Shown: positions 35,371 to 45,875 of the stretch, piece by piece | Numbering within the stretch: position 1 is the stretch's first letter | Layout of the letters: each line of letters starts with the position of its first letter | NCBI GenBank assembly: GCA_031272405.1 | Contig: JAISTW010000040.1 | Location: 16,759-80,758, forward strand | Direction of reading: 5' to 3' | Source: Desulfovibrio sp. | Lineage (GTDB): Bacteria > Desulfobacterota > Desulfovibrionia > Desulfovibrionales > Desulfovibrionaceae | Length of the DNA: 64,000 nucleotides | Made by a program: the position numbers and the translations under genes | Notes under the pieces: model-generated | Database searches by the model: none | The model's input: the letters and a program-made list of their open reading frames with translations, nothing else | Told to the model about the DNA's origin: nothing

Positions 35371-36576
35371 CTACAACGTATAGCCCCGCTCGTTGTGCTC
35401 ACTCAGATCAAGACCCGTAAATTCCGCGTCAGGCGTAACGCGCAGGCCCACAGCCGCATCCACAATATATAACAATACCCGGCTGGCCACAAAGACAAAA
35501 ATCCAGGTGCCGGCCACCGAGACAAACTGCGCCCAAAGCTGGTACGGATTGCCGAAAAACAGCCCGTTCACTTCGTTGACGGACGCCACAGCGAACAGCC
35601 CTGTAGCCAGGGCGCCCCATGTGCCGCCGACGCCGTGAATACCCACGACGTCCAGCGCGTCGTCATAACCGAACTTGCTTTTGAGCAACACGCCGCCGTA
35701 ACAAAATATTCCTCCGGCAAAGCCAATCACCATGGCCGACAGGAGCCCGACAAAGCCGGCTGCCGGGGTTATGGCCACAAGTCCCGCCAAAGCGCCGGAA
35801 ACAACGCCCAAGGTTGTGGGCTTGCCCGTGCGCTTCCATTCCACCAGCATCCAGCCCAATATACCGCAGGCCGTGGCCAGATGCGTCGTCATCAGGGCCT
35901 GCCCGGCCAGAGCGCCGGCCGCGAGGGCGCTGCCGGCGTTGAAACCGAACCAGCCGAACCACAGCAACCCGCCGCCGAGCAAGGTCAGAGGCAAATTGTT
36001 GGGCACAATGCCCTCTTCCAGCGAAAGCCTTGGCCCCAAGGCTTTTGCGCAGGCAAGCGCCGCCGCGCCCGAAGCCATGTGTACCACAGCTCCGCCCGCA
36101 AAGTCCACTGCTCCCAATTTGGCCATCCATCCGCCGCCCCAGACCCAGTGAGCCATGGGCGCGTAAACGAAAATGAGCCAGAGGCCGGAAAAGAGCAGCA
36201 TGGCGGAAAAGCGTATGCGTTCGGCATACGCGCCGGAAACGAGCGCCACAGTCAATACCGCGAACATGCACTGAAAGCCCATAAACACAGTGTGCGGCAA
36301 TTGTTCCGCAGCCGGAGCGGCCGTGCCCTCCACGCCGCGCAAGAAGATATAGGCAAAATTGCCTATAATCCCGCCCACGTCGTCGCCAAAGGCCAAGGTA
36401 TAGCCCACAAGCGCCCAAAGCACGGTTATGAGTCCCAGGCAGGCATAACTGTGCATGGTCGTGGAAAGCACATTGCGCGAACGTACCAGCCCGCCGTAAA
36501 AAAGAGCCAAAGCCGGCGTCATCACCATTACCATAGCGGCACAAATAATAATGTACCCAGTGTCAGCGCCATTCAT
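35371..36576 (-). CDS. amtB: Ammonium transporter
   Basis: 401 residues, eleven predicted membrane segments, N-terminus MNGADTGYIIICAAMVM. Pore-lining His residues fall in MAHWVWG and GIHGVGGTWG; the signature FNAGSALAAG is present. It ends with a short cytoplasmic tail typical for a PII-binding AmtB. A sigma-54 promoter lies about 70 nt before the start and the NifA-like gene is the next gene upstream on the same strand. Confidence 0.96.
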   Translation of the reverse strand: MNGADTGYIIICAAMVMVMTPALALFYGGLVRSRNVLSTTMHSYACLGLITVLWALVGYTLAFGDDVGGIIGNFAYIFLRGVEGTAAPAAEQLPHTVFMGFQCMFAVLTVALVSGAYAERIRFSAMLLFSGLWLIFVYAPMAHWVWGGGWMAKLGAVDFAGGAVVHMASGAAALACAKALGPRLSLEEGIVPNNLPLTLLGGGLLWFGWFGFNAGSALAAGALAGQALMTTHLATACGILGWMLVEWKRTGKPTTLGVVSGALAGLVAITPAAGFVGLLSAMVIGFAGGIFCYGGVLLKSKFGYDDALDVVGIHGVGGTWGALATGLFAVASVNEVNGLFFGNPYQLWAQFVSVAGTWIFVFVASRVLLYIVDAAVGLRVTPDAEFTGLDLSEHNERGYTL

Positions 36577-36646
36577 GCAAATCCCCCTTTAGGCCTGTTT
36601 CCGACGCGCGAGGCGTCGGCAGGCTGATTTTTTGCTGTGGGAGAGA

Positions 36647-36661
36647 GCATGAACTGTGCCA
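36647..36661 (-). promoter_or_regulatory. Sigma-54 promoter of amtB
   Basis: On the minus strand TGGCACAGTTCATGC has GG and GC at the exact -24/-12 spacing, about 70 nt before the amtB ATG. No classical NifA upstream site (TGT-N10-ACA) was found by eye in the following 200 bp. Confidence 0.75.
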
Positions 36662-36804
36662 ATCAAAACGTTAAAGGCTATTCAGATGAATTTATTCATA
36701 TTTTTTTTACACTTCACGGGAATTGCCGGAATCCTGCCCACAAATCCCGGCTGTTTTTGACATTTATGTATAAAAAGAGGCGAAAAAGACGAACGAAAAG
36801 CGGA

Positions 36805-36875
36805 ACAGCCAAAAACAAAAAATAAAAACACGCTGTTAGATAAAGATAAAAATCTACATTTTTGTTTTTGGCTGT
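36805..36875. repeat. 17-bp perfect inverted repeat between the NifA-like gene and amtB
   Basis: Arms acagccaaaaacaaaaa (36805-36821) and its exact complement (36859-36875) enclose an AT-rich 37-nt loop, 5 nt downstream of the NifA-like stop. It could terminate transcription in either direction, or be a regulator site or cruciform. Confidence 0.7.
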
Positions 36876-36879
36876 ACCG

Positions 36880-38472
36880 TCAGGCAGTATTTTTTGCGGC
36901 GTTGCGAAAGTCTTTATAATTGAGGGCGTACTTCCTGAGGCGCAGGCCCATGACGCGTTCCGTCAGCCCCAAACGCGCGGCCGCTTTTCCTATCTTGCCC
37001 TTGCTCCATTCCAGGGCTTCCACGATGGAGGCCCGCTCCTGGGCCTCAATACGCTCCGGCAGACCACCGTCAAAAGCGGATTTCACGCCGGAACCGCCGG
37101 AGCAGGAGAAATCCTGCAAGGCGGGCGGCAAATGCTGTGGGAAGAGCATGTTTTCCTGACCGAGGAGGAGCACAGCGCGCTCCATGACATTTTCCAGTTC
37201 ACGGATGTTGCCGGGCCAGGAGTACTCCTGAAGTATGACTCTGACCTTTTCCGACAACTGGATTTGCCGACGGCCGTTGGCTTCGGCGAATTTTTGCAAA
37301 AAATGCGCGGCCAGCGGCAAGATGTCGTCGGGGCGCTCGCGCAAAGGCGGCAGAACAATGGGGAACACATTGAGCCTGTAGTAAAGATCGCGCCTGAAAA
37401 GGCCCTCCTCAACCATTTTCTCCAGATCCCTGTTTGTCGCTGTGATAAAACGCACATCCACATGGATTGTTTCCATACCCCCCAAACGCTCAAAGGAACG
37501 CTCCTGAAGCACGCGGAGGAGTTTGGCCTGGGTAAGCAGGGGGAGTTCCCCCACCTCATCCAAAAACAGGGTGCCGCTGTTGGCCAGTTCAAAGCGTCCC
37601 TTGCGCGTGGCGTTGGCCCCTGTGAAAGCGCCCCGCTCATGTCCGAATATTTCGCTTTCCACCAAAGTTTCGGGCAACGTGGCGCAATTGAGGGAAATAA
37701 AGGGCTTTCTGGCTCGTGCGGAAGCCGTGTGAATAGCCTTGGCCGCCAGTTCCTTGCCTGTGCCCGATTCCCCATGCAGGAGAACTGTGGTGGAGGAAGG
37801 CGCGACCTGTTCAATCTGGGAATACACGATTTCCATCTTTTCGGAATTGCCCACAAAACCCCGGGGGCGCGTCATTTCGCCCTTCTCGTCCATGGCGAGC
37901 TGCATCTGCAGCGCCGCGTCGCGCAACAACGCGGCTATGATCGTCAAAAGACGCATTTCCTCTTCCAGCGTGGCGACGTCAGCCAGCAGATGGTCCACGG
38001 AAAGCGCCCCCATGACACGGTCATTCAGACGGATAGGCACGCAGACAAAGGAAATGCTCTCGTTTTTCAGGTTGCGGGAACGCGTTTTGTTCAAAAAAAG
38101 CGGTTCATCGGACACGTTGGTGACATACATGGGCTGCCCGGTTTGGATCACGCGCCCGACAACGCCCTCTCCGGGCCTGTAGCGGCCGCGCTGCCGTTCC
38201 GCCTGGGTGAGTCCCCAGGCGGATTCAATGCGGATTTCGCCGCTCTGCGGTGAAATGAGCACTATACTGCCGCGCATCATATGGAGATGTTTCGCCATCA
38301 GGGCAAGGGCCTCGTCCAGGGCGTCTTCCACAGCGGAGCCGGCGTTCATGGCCTGCGTCAGGTCATACAGCAAACGCAACTGGTTTTCCGCATGTGTCGC
38401 CGCAAACTCCGGCGTTGTCTCCGTAAGGGAGGCCAGGGGGCCGGAAATGGAAATGACTTCTGTATCAAACAT
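36880..38472 (-). CDS. NifA-like sigma-54 activator (GAF, AAA+, Fis HTH)
   Basis: 530 residues. GAF domain at about 25-190, AAA+ with Walker A GESGTGKE near 237, sigma-54 contact loop GAFTGA near 282, GTLFLDEVGELP, and a C-terminal Fis-type helix-turn-helix (GKIGKAAARLGLTERVMGLRLRKY). The arrangement is that of NifA/AnfA. The context of amtB, PII and GSIII makes general nitrogen control likely; no nif structural genes are visible in this window. The ribosome-binding site before ATG 38470-38472 is poor, with an A-run instead. Confidence 0.93.
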   Translation of the reverse strand: MFDTEVISISGPLASLTETTPEFAATHAENQLRLLYDLTQAMNAGSAVEDALDEALALMAKHLHMMRGSIVLISPQSGEIRIESAWGLTQAERQRGRYRPGEGVVGRVIQTGQPMYVTNVSDEPLFLNKTRSRNLKNESISFVCVPIRLNDRVMGALSVDHLLADVATLEEEMRLLTIIAALLRDAALQMQLAMDEKGEMTRPRGFVGNSEKMEIVYSQIEQVAPSSTTVLLHGESGTGKELAAKAIHTASARARKPFISLNCATLPETLVESEIFGHERGAFTGANATRKGRFELANSGTLFLDEVGELPLLTQAKLLRVLQERSFERLGGMETIHVDVRFITATNRDLEKMVEEGLFRRDLYYRLNVFPIVLPPLRERPDDILPLAAHFLQKFAEANGRRQIQLSEKVRVILQEYSWPGNIRELENVMERAVLLLGQENMLFPQHLPPALQDFSCSGGSGVKSAFDGGLPERIEAQERASIVEALEWSKGKIGKAAARLGLTERVMGLRLRKYALNYKDFRNAAKNTA

Positions 38473-38707
38473 ATTTTTTTTTTATCAGAACAACGAATCA
38501 AGCTCAAGCCCTAATTCCTGCGGCGCGGACCCGTCGGAAACAAAAATTTGCGGCCCGGGGCGGGCGGCGGCGAAAAAACGCCGTGTTTGTCCTGTTTTTG
38601 TCTTGATTTTTTGAAAAAATATCGGCATTACATCAAGCGGCGTCGTTGCTGAGGCAATAGGCGCACGCGGCGCCGATACGGCCCGCGACGACAAGATTTG
38701 ACTCCTG

Positions 38708-38784
38708 CGGAACGTGGCGCAGTCTGGCAGCGCATCTGCTTTGGGAGCAGAGGGTCGCCCGTTCAAATCGGGCCGTTCCGACCA
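38708..38784 (+). tRNA. tRNA-Pro(TGG)
   Basis: 77 nt including encoded CCA. Acceptor stem CGGAACG/CGTTCCG, D-arm GGCGCAGTCTGGCAGC, anticodon stem-loop CTGC-TTTGGGA-GCAG with anticodon TGG, T-arm GTTCAAATC. It stands alone and is followed by its own terminator. Confidence 0.97.
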
Positions 38785-38794
38785 GCAAATACAG

Positions 38795-38827
38795 GGCTTA
38801 CGGAAAATCATGCCGTAAGCCTTTTTT
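38795..38827 (+). terminator. Terminator of tRNA-Pro
   Basis: 9-bp perfect stem ggcttacgg/ccgtaagcc with a 9-nt loop, followed by six T residues. Confidence 0.9.
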
Positions 38828-39065
38828 CTTTCCCAACGCCATTCCCACCACAGAAAACGCGGATACTCCCGCAAAGCCAATCAAAAATCTTCATCGTTCC
38901 TTTCGGTTATGTCCAAAATTTTATGCACATTTTTATAGCCACGCAGTCGGTCACGTTTTAGTTTACCATGAAATCCGCTGGCATGGAAAATTTCAGCGGG
39001 CTTTCGTCTTTCAGCGGAATAGCTTTATCTACTTGAAGGCAGGATGAATCAGCGAACGCCGCTTT

Positions 39066-42000
39066 TCATTTCCGGGGGGGGGGGGCAAGGTAAATGGCCA
39101 ATGTTTCCATGACGCGATCCATTTCAACCGGCTTGGCGAGATGCGCGTTCATGCCGCTGTTCAGGGCCATTTCAACGTCTTCCTTGAAGGCGTTCGCCGT
39201 GAGGGCAATGATGGGAACGGTCTTGGCGTCTGGCCTGTCGAGGGCGCGTATGGCTTTCGTGGCGTCGTAGCCGTTCATGCCCGGCATCTGCACGTCCATA
39301 AAAATGATGTCGTAAGCGCCCACAGGCGATTTCTCGAAAGCCTCGACAGCCCCTCCGCCGTCCTCTGCTTCGTCAATGACAAGACCGAAGTCGGCCAGCA
39401 TTTCCATAAGAATAATACGGTTGATGTCCACATCGTCCACCAGCAGTATATGTTTGCCGGCAAAGTCGCCCACATCCACCCGAACGGCATCATCTTCCGT
39501 CTGGACGTCCTGGGATTTATTGAGCCAGATAGCGAAATAAAAATCGCTGCCCATACCTTCCTGACTGTGCACCTTCAAGTCTCCGCCCATCAAACGCACT
39601 ATGGTGCTGCTGATGGTCAGCCCCAGCCCCGTGCCGCCGTAGCGGCGGGCGAGGTGCCCCTCAGCCTGCTCAAAGGGATTGAAAATATTCTTCTGGGCAT
39701 CCTCGGAAATGCCGATACCGGTGTCCTTGACGGAGAAGAACAGCAGGGATTTGTCGATTTCGTTTTCCAACCGGCGTACGACAAAATCAATGCGTCCACA
39801 TTCCGGAGTGAATTTTGTGGCGTTGCCCAGCAGATTTATGAGCACCTGCTTGATGCGCAGGGTATCGCCCTCGAAGGTTGTCTCGTCTTCCAAATTTTCG
39901 GTTGTGATTTCAAAGACGATGTTTTTCTCTTCGCAACGCGGCATAATGATGGAACGCACATTGTCCAGCAGGATGCGCAGGTCAAAGCTCTCCATGACCA
40001 GATCTATTTTGCCCGCCTCAATTTTGGAGATATCGAGGATATCGTTGATGAGCCCAAGCAAATGATTGGTAGAACGCGCGATCTGGCTCATATTGGCCAC
40101 CAGGTCGTTGGTGTGCACCTCACCGTTGCCGAGCTTGCGTCGCACGATTTCCGTCATGCCGATAATGGCGTTCATGGGCGTACGGATTTCATGACTCATG
40201 CGTGCCAGGAAATTGCTCTTGGCCTCGGATGCCTTCTGGGCATCATGAACAGCTTCCTCAAGCCGCATCTGCGTGCCACGCAGTTCGTTTTCCACCTTTA
40301 CGCGCAGGGAAACATTGCGCGACACGCAGAGGTAGCCCTGCAACTTGCCGTTATCATTAAAAACAGGTGTTCTGACAACGTCCAGATGTTCTACGTGTCC
40401 GTCGGAGAACGACAACTTGGTTTCCGAATATATGGGACTTTTTTGATCCCTGCAGAGTTCATAAACCAATTTGAACTCGCCGGCCATCGGCTCCGGGATG
40501 AAGTCATGCAGTTTTTTATTGACGACATCCGCGGGGTTACGGCCGCCAAGGGACGCATAACGCGGATTTACGGCGAGGTAGCGAAATTCCGGATCGAGAA
40601 AACAGATAAGATCCGGCGAGTTGTTAAAAATGGTGTCCAGCAGGGCGCGCTGCTGGGCCAGTCTCTCCTGCTCCAGCAAAATGCTTGTCACGTCGCTGGT
40701 GGCGATAAGGAAGCCCGCTGGATTGCCGTTCTTATCCGTGAGTATTTCCGCTTTCCCGCGCATGTACCGGTGCGTTCCGGGCATTTGGTACGGATCGGCG
40801 TCCCTGTTCTCTTTCAGGGCCAGCAACGGATTGGCCAGAGAGTCGGACGGATAGATGGTGTAGTCGAAATAAGGTTTCCCGACGACATCCTCAATCCTTT
40901 TGCCCAACATATCCAACAGAGTTCTGTTCATGTAGCGGATGTTCAAGTCATTGTCCACAATGGCGACAAGCCCGCTGACGCTCTTCTCCAGACTCTCCGC
41001 CATATCATCAAAGGAGTCGGCAAGCTGCCCCAGTTCATCCTTGATAGGTTCCTCAAAACGAAAATGACGTTCCCCATTCTGAAATCTGGAAATGCCGGAG
41101 ATGAGCCGGGTCACGCTATGGGTGATGACGGAAGCCATCCAGATGGCGATGAAAATTACCAGGGCGATCATCGCCATGGTGGAAATACTCAGATTGTAGG
41201 CTGTTTCCTTCAGGTTCTGGGCAATGGACTGGTACGTGTCGTTTGAATATTCATCAAGTTCATCATCTGTCTTTTTAATCAGAGATCCCAGAACCCTGCT
41301 CGTCTCAGTGGCCGGGCTGTGGAAATCATCCAGACCAGCGCCTATGGCCACAAAGCCAAAGCCGAGTTTGCTCAGTCCGTAACGTCCGGTATAGTAAGGG
41401 ATGGCCGCCGCAGTGTTCAGTTTCCACAACCCGCTCCAGAGTATGCGCAGGGAACCGGATCCGCCATCCTTGGCCAAATCCATCCAGCCCGTGCATTGGG
41501 GAGCGAAGTTGAGGTAGCGGCAGTCCAGACCGACCAAACCTGCCTTGGTCAGTTCCGCAGCCGGCTTTTTTGTGCGTGATTGGTTCTGAAAAACGGGCAC
41601 ATCCTTGATGAAGTCGGGATAGGGCAGTCCGCTGGCCTTCCAGTCATCGTAGATGCGATCTTCCAGCCAGGGCACTTGCGGCAGGCCAGTGGCCGCGTCA
41701 AAGCCCACAATGGAGTGGTGTCTGGGGTGGACAATGCTCTTGCCCTTATAATCCCAAATAAAGGCGTAATTGCCGGCGAAGGCGTCCGGGATTTCGGTAT
41801 AGCGTTCATCCGTGGGCATGGGGTGGTTCATGAATTCCATGATGTGATCATGGTTCAGAGCCATTGTGACGTACCCGATCCTCTTGCCGTCGCGCTCCAC
41901 AGGCATGGCCCAGCGCACTATGCCCCTGAAGCGCCGACCGAGCGGATTTTCCTTTCCGGCGTAGGCTTCCTTTTCCGGCTCGAAGGAGATGCCCAGTTTG

Positions 42001-42815
42001 GCCGCATTGGCCGGCGTATACATGCCGATGATATGCGTGCCGACGTATTCGCCCATAACCTCAGAGACGTAAATTTCCCCGGATTTCAGCTTGTTAAGTT
42101 CTTCGAAATACGTTTCAGCCTTGACAAATGTGTTAAGACGTTTGGAAACATCCTTCATTCGTCGGTCCATAAGATCTGATGTGACGACTTTGATGCGCTC
42201 CTGACCATTGAGATCCACAAAGGTGATTTCATGGTACAGGGGCTTGTCTTCATAAACAAACGGATCCGGCGGACGATAATGGAAGGAGTGATTGTTTTCC
42301 TCGTTGCTGGAGGTATTTATGGATGGCGTGGGCAACCCCACCTCGTGCCAGGCGTTTCCGTCCTTGGTGAGTTCCCATTTTCCCTGCTTGACGATTCTGC
42401 CTGTTTTTTTCGCCGCGAACTGGCTGTATACGTGTTCGTCCGGCGTGATGGAGGCCAAAAAACGGATATCACTGTCGCGGCCGTACAGAAAATTGGCGAC
42501 AGCCATGGCATAATCAGTGCTGGTGCGTTCTATTTCGTGAGTAGCGCGATCATCTATGGCGTTGACAGCGTCATCCACCGCGATCTTGCCCGTCTGCGTC
42601 AGCGCTTCAACGGCTCTGGAAGAGATCTCGGCGGTGCGGCGTCTGAGGTCTTCTCCCAATTCCCACGATTGCGACCAGGCGATAACAGCCAGCAAAATCA
42701 GCGGGATGACCTTGATGAGAATGAAGATGACGACGAGCTTCGCCTTGAGTCCAAAGCCCAATTTCGTCAGGAAATGCTCCAGTTTTATGCGGAATGGGGA
42801 AACATTTCTAGCCAT
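39066..42815 (-). CDS. Large hybrid histidine kinase (Cache-like sensor, HAMP, two PAS, HisKA, HATPase, receiver)
   Basis: 1249 residues. N-terminal membrane segment at about 25-47, a very long periplasmic domain to about 540 (Cache-type, with Cys residues in LDCRYLNFAPQCTGW), a second membrane segment, HAMP, PAS domains at about 620-740 and 750-870, HisKA SHEIRTPMNA (His near 875), HATPase NATKFTP/DTGIGI/GGTGLGLTI, and a receiver with Asp in IIFMDVQMPGMNG near 1170. The C-terminus LAPPPRK is encoded by a run of 11 C residues (plus-strand G-run just after 39073). The signal is unknown. It has no adjacent response regulator. Confidence 0.93.
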   Translation of the reverse strand: MARNVSPFRIKLEHFLTKLGFGLKAKLVVIFILIKVIPLILLAVIAWSQSWELGEDLRRRTAEISSRAVEALTQTGKIAVDDAVNAIDDRATHEIERTSTDYAMAVANFLYGRDSDIRFLASITPDEHVYSQFAAKKTGRIVKQGKWELTKDGNAWHEVGLPTPSINTSSNEENNHSFHYRPPDPFVYEDKPLYHEITFVDLNGQERIKVVTSDLMDRRMKDVSKRLNTFVKAETYFEELNKLKSGEIYVSEVMGEYVGTHIIGMYTPANAAKLGISFEPEKEAYAGKENPLGRRFRGIVRWAMPVERDGKRIGYVTMALNHDHIMEFMNHPMPTDERYTEIPDAFAGNYAFIWDYKGKSIVHPRHHSIVGFDAATGLPQVPWLEDRIYDDWKASGLPYPDFIKDVPVFQNQSRTKKPAAELTKAGLVGLDCRYLNFAPQCTGWMDLAKDGGSGSLRILWSGLWKLNTAAAIPYYTGRYGLSKLGFGFVAIGAGLDDFHSPATETSRVLGSLIKKTDDELDEYSNDTYQSIAQNLKETAYNLSISTMAMIALVIFIAIWMASVITHSVTRLISGISRFQNGERHFRFEEPIKDELGQLADSFDDMAESLEKSVSGLVAIVDNDLNIRYMNRTLLDMLGKRIEDVVGKPYFDYTIYPSDSLANPLLALKENRDADPYQMPGTHRYMRGKAEILTDKNGNPAGFLIATSDVTSILLEQERLAQQRALLDTIFNNSPDLICFLDPEFRYLAVNPRYASLGGRNPADVVNKKLHDFIPEPMAGEFKLVYELCRDQKSPIYSETKLSFSDGHVEHLDVVRTPVFNDNGKLQGYLCVSRNVSLRVKVENELRGTQMRLEEAVHDAQKASEAKSNFLARMSHEIRTPMNAIIGMTEIVRRKLGNGEVHTNDLVANMSQIARSTNHLLGLINDILDISKIEAGKIDLVMESFDLRILLDNVRSIIMPRCEEKNIVFEITTENLEDETTFEGDTLRIKQVLINLLGNATKFTPECGRIDFVVRRLENEIDKSLLFFSVKDTGIGISEDAQKNIFNPFEQAEGHLARRYGGTGLGLTISSTIVRLMGGDLKVHSQEGMGSDFYFAIWLNKSQDVQTEDDAVRVDVGDFAGKHILLVDDVDINRIILMEMLADFGLVIDEAEDGGGAVEAFEKSPVGAYDIIFMDVQMPGMNGYDATKAIRALDRPDAKTVPIIALTANAFKEDVEMALNSGMNAHLAKPVEMDRVMETLAIYLAPPPRK

Positions 42816-42939
42816 CGGGCACCATCAAGGACAATTCTCCGGCGGGCTGCAACACTAAAGAGTGACTCACATGTCTGTCGTTCGCCGCCCGAATGATTCG
42901 TCTGTTATATCTGACAACTGTATCTGTCGGACTTTCCTA

Positions 42940-44022
42940 TCACAACTTGTCAACATAATCAATAACTTTTTGTCCCATAGCCACGCACCCCAGCAAAGTC
43001 ATGCCCGGCTCCATGATGTCCGCGGTACGGAAACCTTCCGCCAAAACGGCCCGCACAGATTTCTCCACAAGTTCGGCCGGTTCCGGCAGTCCCAATCCCA
43101 AACGCAACAGCATAGCCCCGGAAAGAATCGTGGCCAGAGGGTTGGCCTTGTCCTGCCCGGCGATATCAGGCGCCGAGCCGTGGATGGGTTCAAAAAGTCC
43201 TGGCCGGGACGCGCCCAGCGAAGCCGACGGCAACATGCCCAGTGACCCCGTAATGACGGCGGCTTCATCCGAGAGAATATCCCCAAAGAGGTTGCCCGTC
43301 AGGAGTACGTCGAAATGCGAAGGCGCCCGCACAAGCTGCATGGCGGCGTTGTCCACATAAAGATGACTCAGTTCCACATCCCCGTATCCACGGTGTTCGT
43401 CAATAACCACTTCCCGCCACAGGCGCGATGTCTCCAGCACGTTGCTTTTGTCCACCGAGCAGACCTTGCGGCGGCGCAGGCGGGCCAGGTCAAAGGCAGT
43501 ACGGGCGATACGTCGGATTTCTTCCTCTCTGTACGCCATCGTGTTGAAACCCGTTCTGTTTCCGATCTCTCCGCTTATGCCTCGCGGCTCGCCGAAGTAT
43601 ATGTCGCCGGTCAATTCCCGCACCACAATAAGGTCAATGCCCGCCTCCGCCGTTCCCTGTTTGAGCAGGCAGGCGCCGGCAAGTTCGGGCATGAGCAGGG
43701 CCGGGCGCAGATTGGCGTAAAGACCGAGAGCTTTGCGTATGCCCAAAAGTCCCTTTTCCGGGCGTTTGTCGGGGCTGACGTCGTCCCATTTCGGACCGCC
43801 CACGGCCCCCAGAAAAACGGCGTCGGCCTGACGGCATTTTTCAACAGTTTGGGCCGGAAGCGGCTCTCCGGTCGCGTCAATGGCGGCTCCGCCAAGCAGG
43901 GCTTTTTCAAAGCTCAGCTCGTGTCCGTAACGTCCCGCGGCCCTGCTGATGACGGCCGCGCCCTGGGCTATGATTTCCGGACCGATGCCGTCTCCTTCCA
44001 AAAGACAAATATGTTTTTTCAT
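42940..44022 (-). CDS. leuB: 3-isopropylmalate dehydrogenase
   Basis: Oxidises and decarboxylates 3-isopropylmalate in leucine synthesis. 360 residues; [17 protein letters not shown] at the N-terminus, and [12 protein letters not shown] with [20 protein letters not shown] for NAD and metal binding. Last gene of the psd-pssA-leuACDB series, 22 nt after leuD. Confidence 0.97.
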   Translation of the reverse strand: MKKHICLLEGDGIGPEIIAQGAAVISRAAGRYGHELSFEKALLGGAAIDATGEPLPAQTVEKCRQADAVFLGAVGGPKWDDVSPDKRPEKGLLGIRKALGLYANLRPALLMPELAGACLLKQGTAEAGIDLIVVRELTGDIYFGEPRGISGEIGNRTGFNTMAYREEEIRRIARTAFDLARLRRRKVCSVDKSNVLETSRLWREVVIDEHRGYGDVELSHLYVDNAAMQLVRAPSHFDVLLTGNLFGDILSDEAAVITGSLGMLPSASLGASRPGLFEPIHGSAPDIAGQDKANPLATILSGAMLLRLGLGLPEPAELVEKSVRAVLAEGFRTADIMEPGMTLLGCVAMGQKVIDYVDKL

Positions 44023-44044
44023 ACCTTGTTCCGCCCTTGCCCGT

Positions 44045-44542
44045 TCAAGATTTTCCCAGACGCCGCTTCACATGTCCCACCAGTCCTCCGGCGGCGATAA
44101 TGGCCGACATGGACTCAGGCAACGGGGGACAGACAATGTCCAGGGAGCGTGTGGCGTCGCGTATGCGTCCCTCGGCGGGAATAATCTCCAGCGTGTCCCC
44201 GTCCTGAATTTTTTCCGCGTCGTCGCCTGCCTCCATGAGCAGCAGTCCCATGTTGAAGGCATTGCGGTAAAAAATACGGGCGAAGCTGTGGGCGACGACG
44301 ACGGGAATGCCTGCCCCCAGTATGGCTATGGGTGCGTGTTCACGCGAAGAACCGCAACCGAAATTGCGCCCCGCCACCAGAATGTCGCCCTTGCGTACAC
44401 GTCGCACCCAGCCGGGTTCCAGGCCGGAGAGGCAGTTTTCGCCCAATTTGGCGGCGTCCGTCGTCACCAGAAGACGCGCGGGTATGATGGCGTCCGTGTC
44501 AATATGATCGCCCACCTTGTGAGCCTTGCCCTTGTAATTCAT
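44045..44542 (-). CDS. leuD: 3-isopropylmalate dehydratase small subunit
   Basis: 165 residues from ATG 44540-44542 behind AGGGGAACAG; a longer upstream frame is a shadow of leu[16 protein letters not shown] and [16 protein letters not shown] are the swivel-domain substrate-binding motifs. It is the shorter, archaeal/bacterial-type small subunit and works with LeuC encoded 17 nt upstream. Confidence 0.96.
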   Translation of the reverse strand: MNYKGKAHKVGDHIDTDAIIPARLLVTTDAAKLGENCLSGLEPGWVRRVRKGDILVAGRNFGCGSSREHAPIAILGAGIPVVVAHSFARIFYRNAFNMGLLLMEAGDDAEKIQDGDTLEIIPAEGRIRDATRSLDIVCPPLPESMSAIIAAGGLVGHVKRRLGKS

Positions 44543-44559
44543 GGCTGTTCCCCTGTTGT

Positions 44560-45822
44560 TTACAGTTGCGCCGGTCCGGCCACGCTGCCGACTACCGCGG
44601 AAGCGGCGGCCACCACGGGGCTCGCCAGATAGACCTCGGAATCCAGACTGCCCATGCGGCCTCGGAAATTGCGGTTGGTGGTCGACACAGCCCGTTCTCC
44701 GTCTCCCAGTATTCCCATGTGACCGCCCAGACAGGGCCCACAGGTGCATGGCCCGACAACACAGCCGGCCTCCATGAAAATCTCCAGCAGGCCTTCACGC
44801 AGGCATTGTTTCCAGACCTCCGGGGTTGAAGGCAGCACAATGCAGCGCACGTTTCTGTCCACCTTACGGCCCCGCAGCACATTGGCGGCATCGCGCATGT
44901 CGCTTATCCTGCCATTGGTGCACGAACCTATGATTACCTGCTGAATGGGCGTGTCGGCCAACTCCGAAACAGGCTTTACGTTGGAAGGCAGATGCGGGCA
45001 GGCTACCAACGGCTCCATGCCGGTCACGTCAAAGATGACCTTGCGCTCATAAGGCGCGCCTTCGTCCGCAGCCAGGGTGAAATTCGGCTCCGGACGTCCG
45101 TGTTCGGCGCAATAGGCTTTCGTCTGCGCGTCCACAGGGAAAAGTCCCGCCTTGCCGCCGGCCTCTATGGCCATATTTGCCATAGTAAGCCGCCCCTCCA
45201 CCGGCAGGGCGTCAACCACCGGCCCGCCAAACTCCAGAGCACGGTACAGCGCTCCGTCCACGCCGATTTCGCCGATGAGCATAAGTATGAGATCCTTGGC
45301 ACGCAGCCATTCAGGCATAATACCCGTATACTCCACCCGTATGGCGGACGGAATCTTGAGCCATGTTTCGCCCAGGGCCATGCCGGCCGCGATGTCGGTT
45401 GATCCCATTCCTGTGGCGAACGCCCCCACGCCGCCGTAAGTGCAGGTGTGACTGTCCGCTCCGATGACAAGATCGCCCGGTCCGACAAGTCCCTGCTCCG
45501 GCAGCAGGGTGTGTTCCACGCCGCAGTTGCCGCCCTCGTAGTAGTGCGTAATATTTTGCTCCTTGGCGAAAGCGCGGCAAATCAATACCTGATTTGCTGA
45601 ATCAATGTCCTTTTGCGGGGTAAAATGGTCCATCACAAACACGACCTTGTCCCTGTCAAAAACCTTGTCCGCCTTCATGGCCCTGAAAGATTTGATGGCC
45701 AGCGGGGCCGTGATGTCATTGGCCAGCACAAGGGAGAGGCGACACTGCGCGATCTGCCCGTCGCGTTCCACAGCCTCATCGCTGTGGGCCTGAATGATTT
45801 TCTGGGTCAATGTTTTCGGCAT
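44560..45822 (-). CDS. leuC: 3-isopropylmalate dehydratase large subunit
   Basis: 420 residues from ATG 45820-45822 ([14 protein letters not shown]) with GAGGTAAG upstream. Aconitase-family [4Fe-4S] ligands: Cys in GSCTNGR and two in [12 protein letters not shown]. The length is that of the two-subunit homoaconitase/IPMI type. Lies between leuA and leuD. Confidence 0.97.
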   Translation of the reverse strand: MPKTLTQKIIQAHSDEAVERDGQIAQCRLSLVLANDITAPLAIKSFRAMKADKVFDRDKVVFVMDHFTPQKDIDSANQVLICRAFAKEQNITHYYEGGNCGVEHTLLPEQGLVGPGDLVIGADSHTCTYGGVGAFATGMGSTDIAAGMALGETWLKIPSAIRVEYTGIMPEWLRAKDLILMLIGEIGVDGALYRALEFGGPVVDALPVEGRLTMANMAIEAGGKAGLFPVDAQTKAYCAEHGRPEPNFTLAADEGAPYERKVIFDVTGMEPLVACPHLPSNVKPVSELADTPIQQVIIGSCTNGRISDMRDAANVLRGRKVDRNVRCIVLPSTPEVWKQCLREGLLEIFMEAGCVVGPCTCGPCLGGHMGILGDGERAVSTTNRNFRGRMGSLDSEVYLASPVVAAASAVVGSVAGPAQL

Positions 45823-45875
45823 GTTCTTACCTCGCTCCGTGATTTGTCGCAATTGCCCGTGCTGTGGGCCCGATT

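Noticed and set aside
38485..38880. Minus-strand frame across the tRNA-Pro locus
   Set aside because: It overlaps a clear tRNA and its terminator on the other strand and has no protein features.
38974..39000. Hairpin ccgctg/cagcgg downstream of the large kinase as a terminator
   Set aside because: The stem is interrupted and no T-run follows on the minus strand; too weak to call.
39141..41246. 701-codon plus-strand open frame opposite the large sensor kinase
   Set aside because: Antisense shadow; the minus strand holds the complete HisKA/HATPase/receiver motifs.
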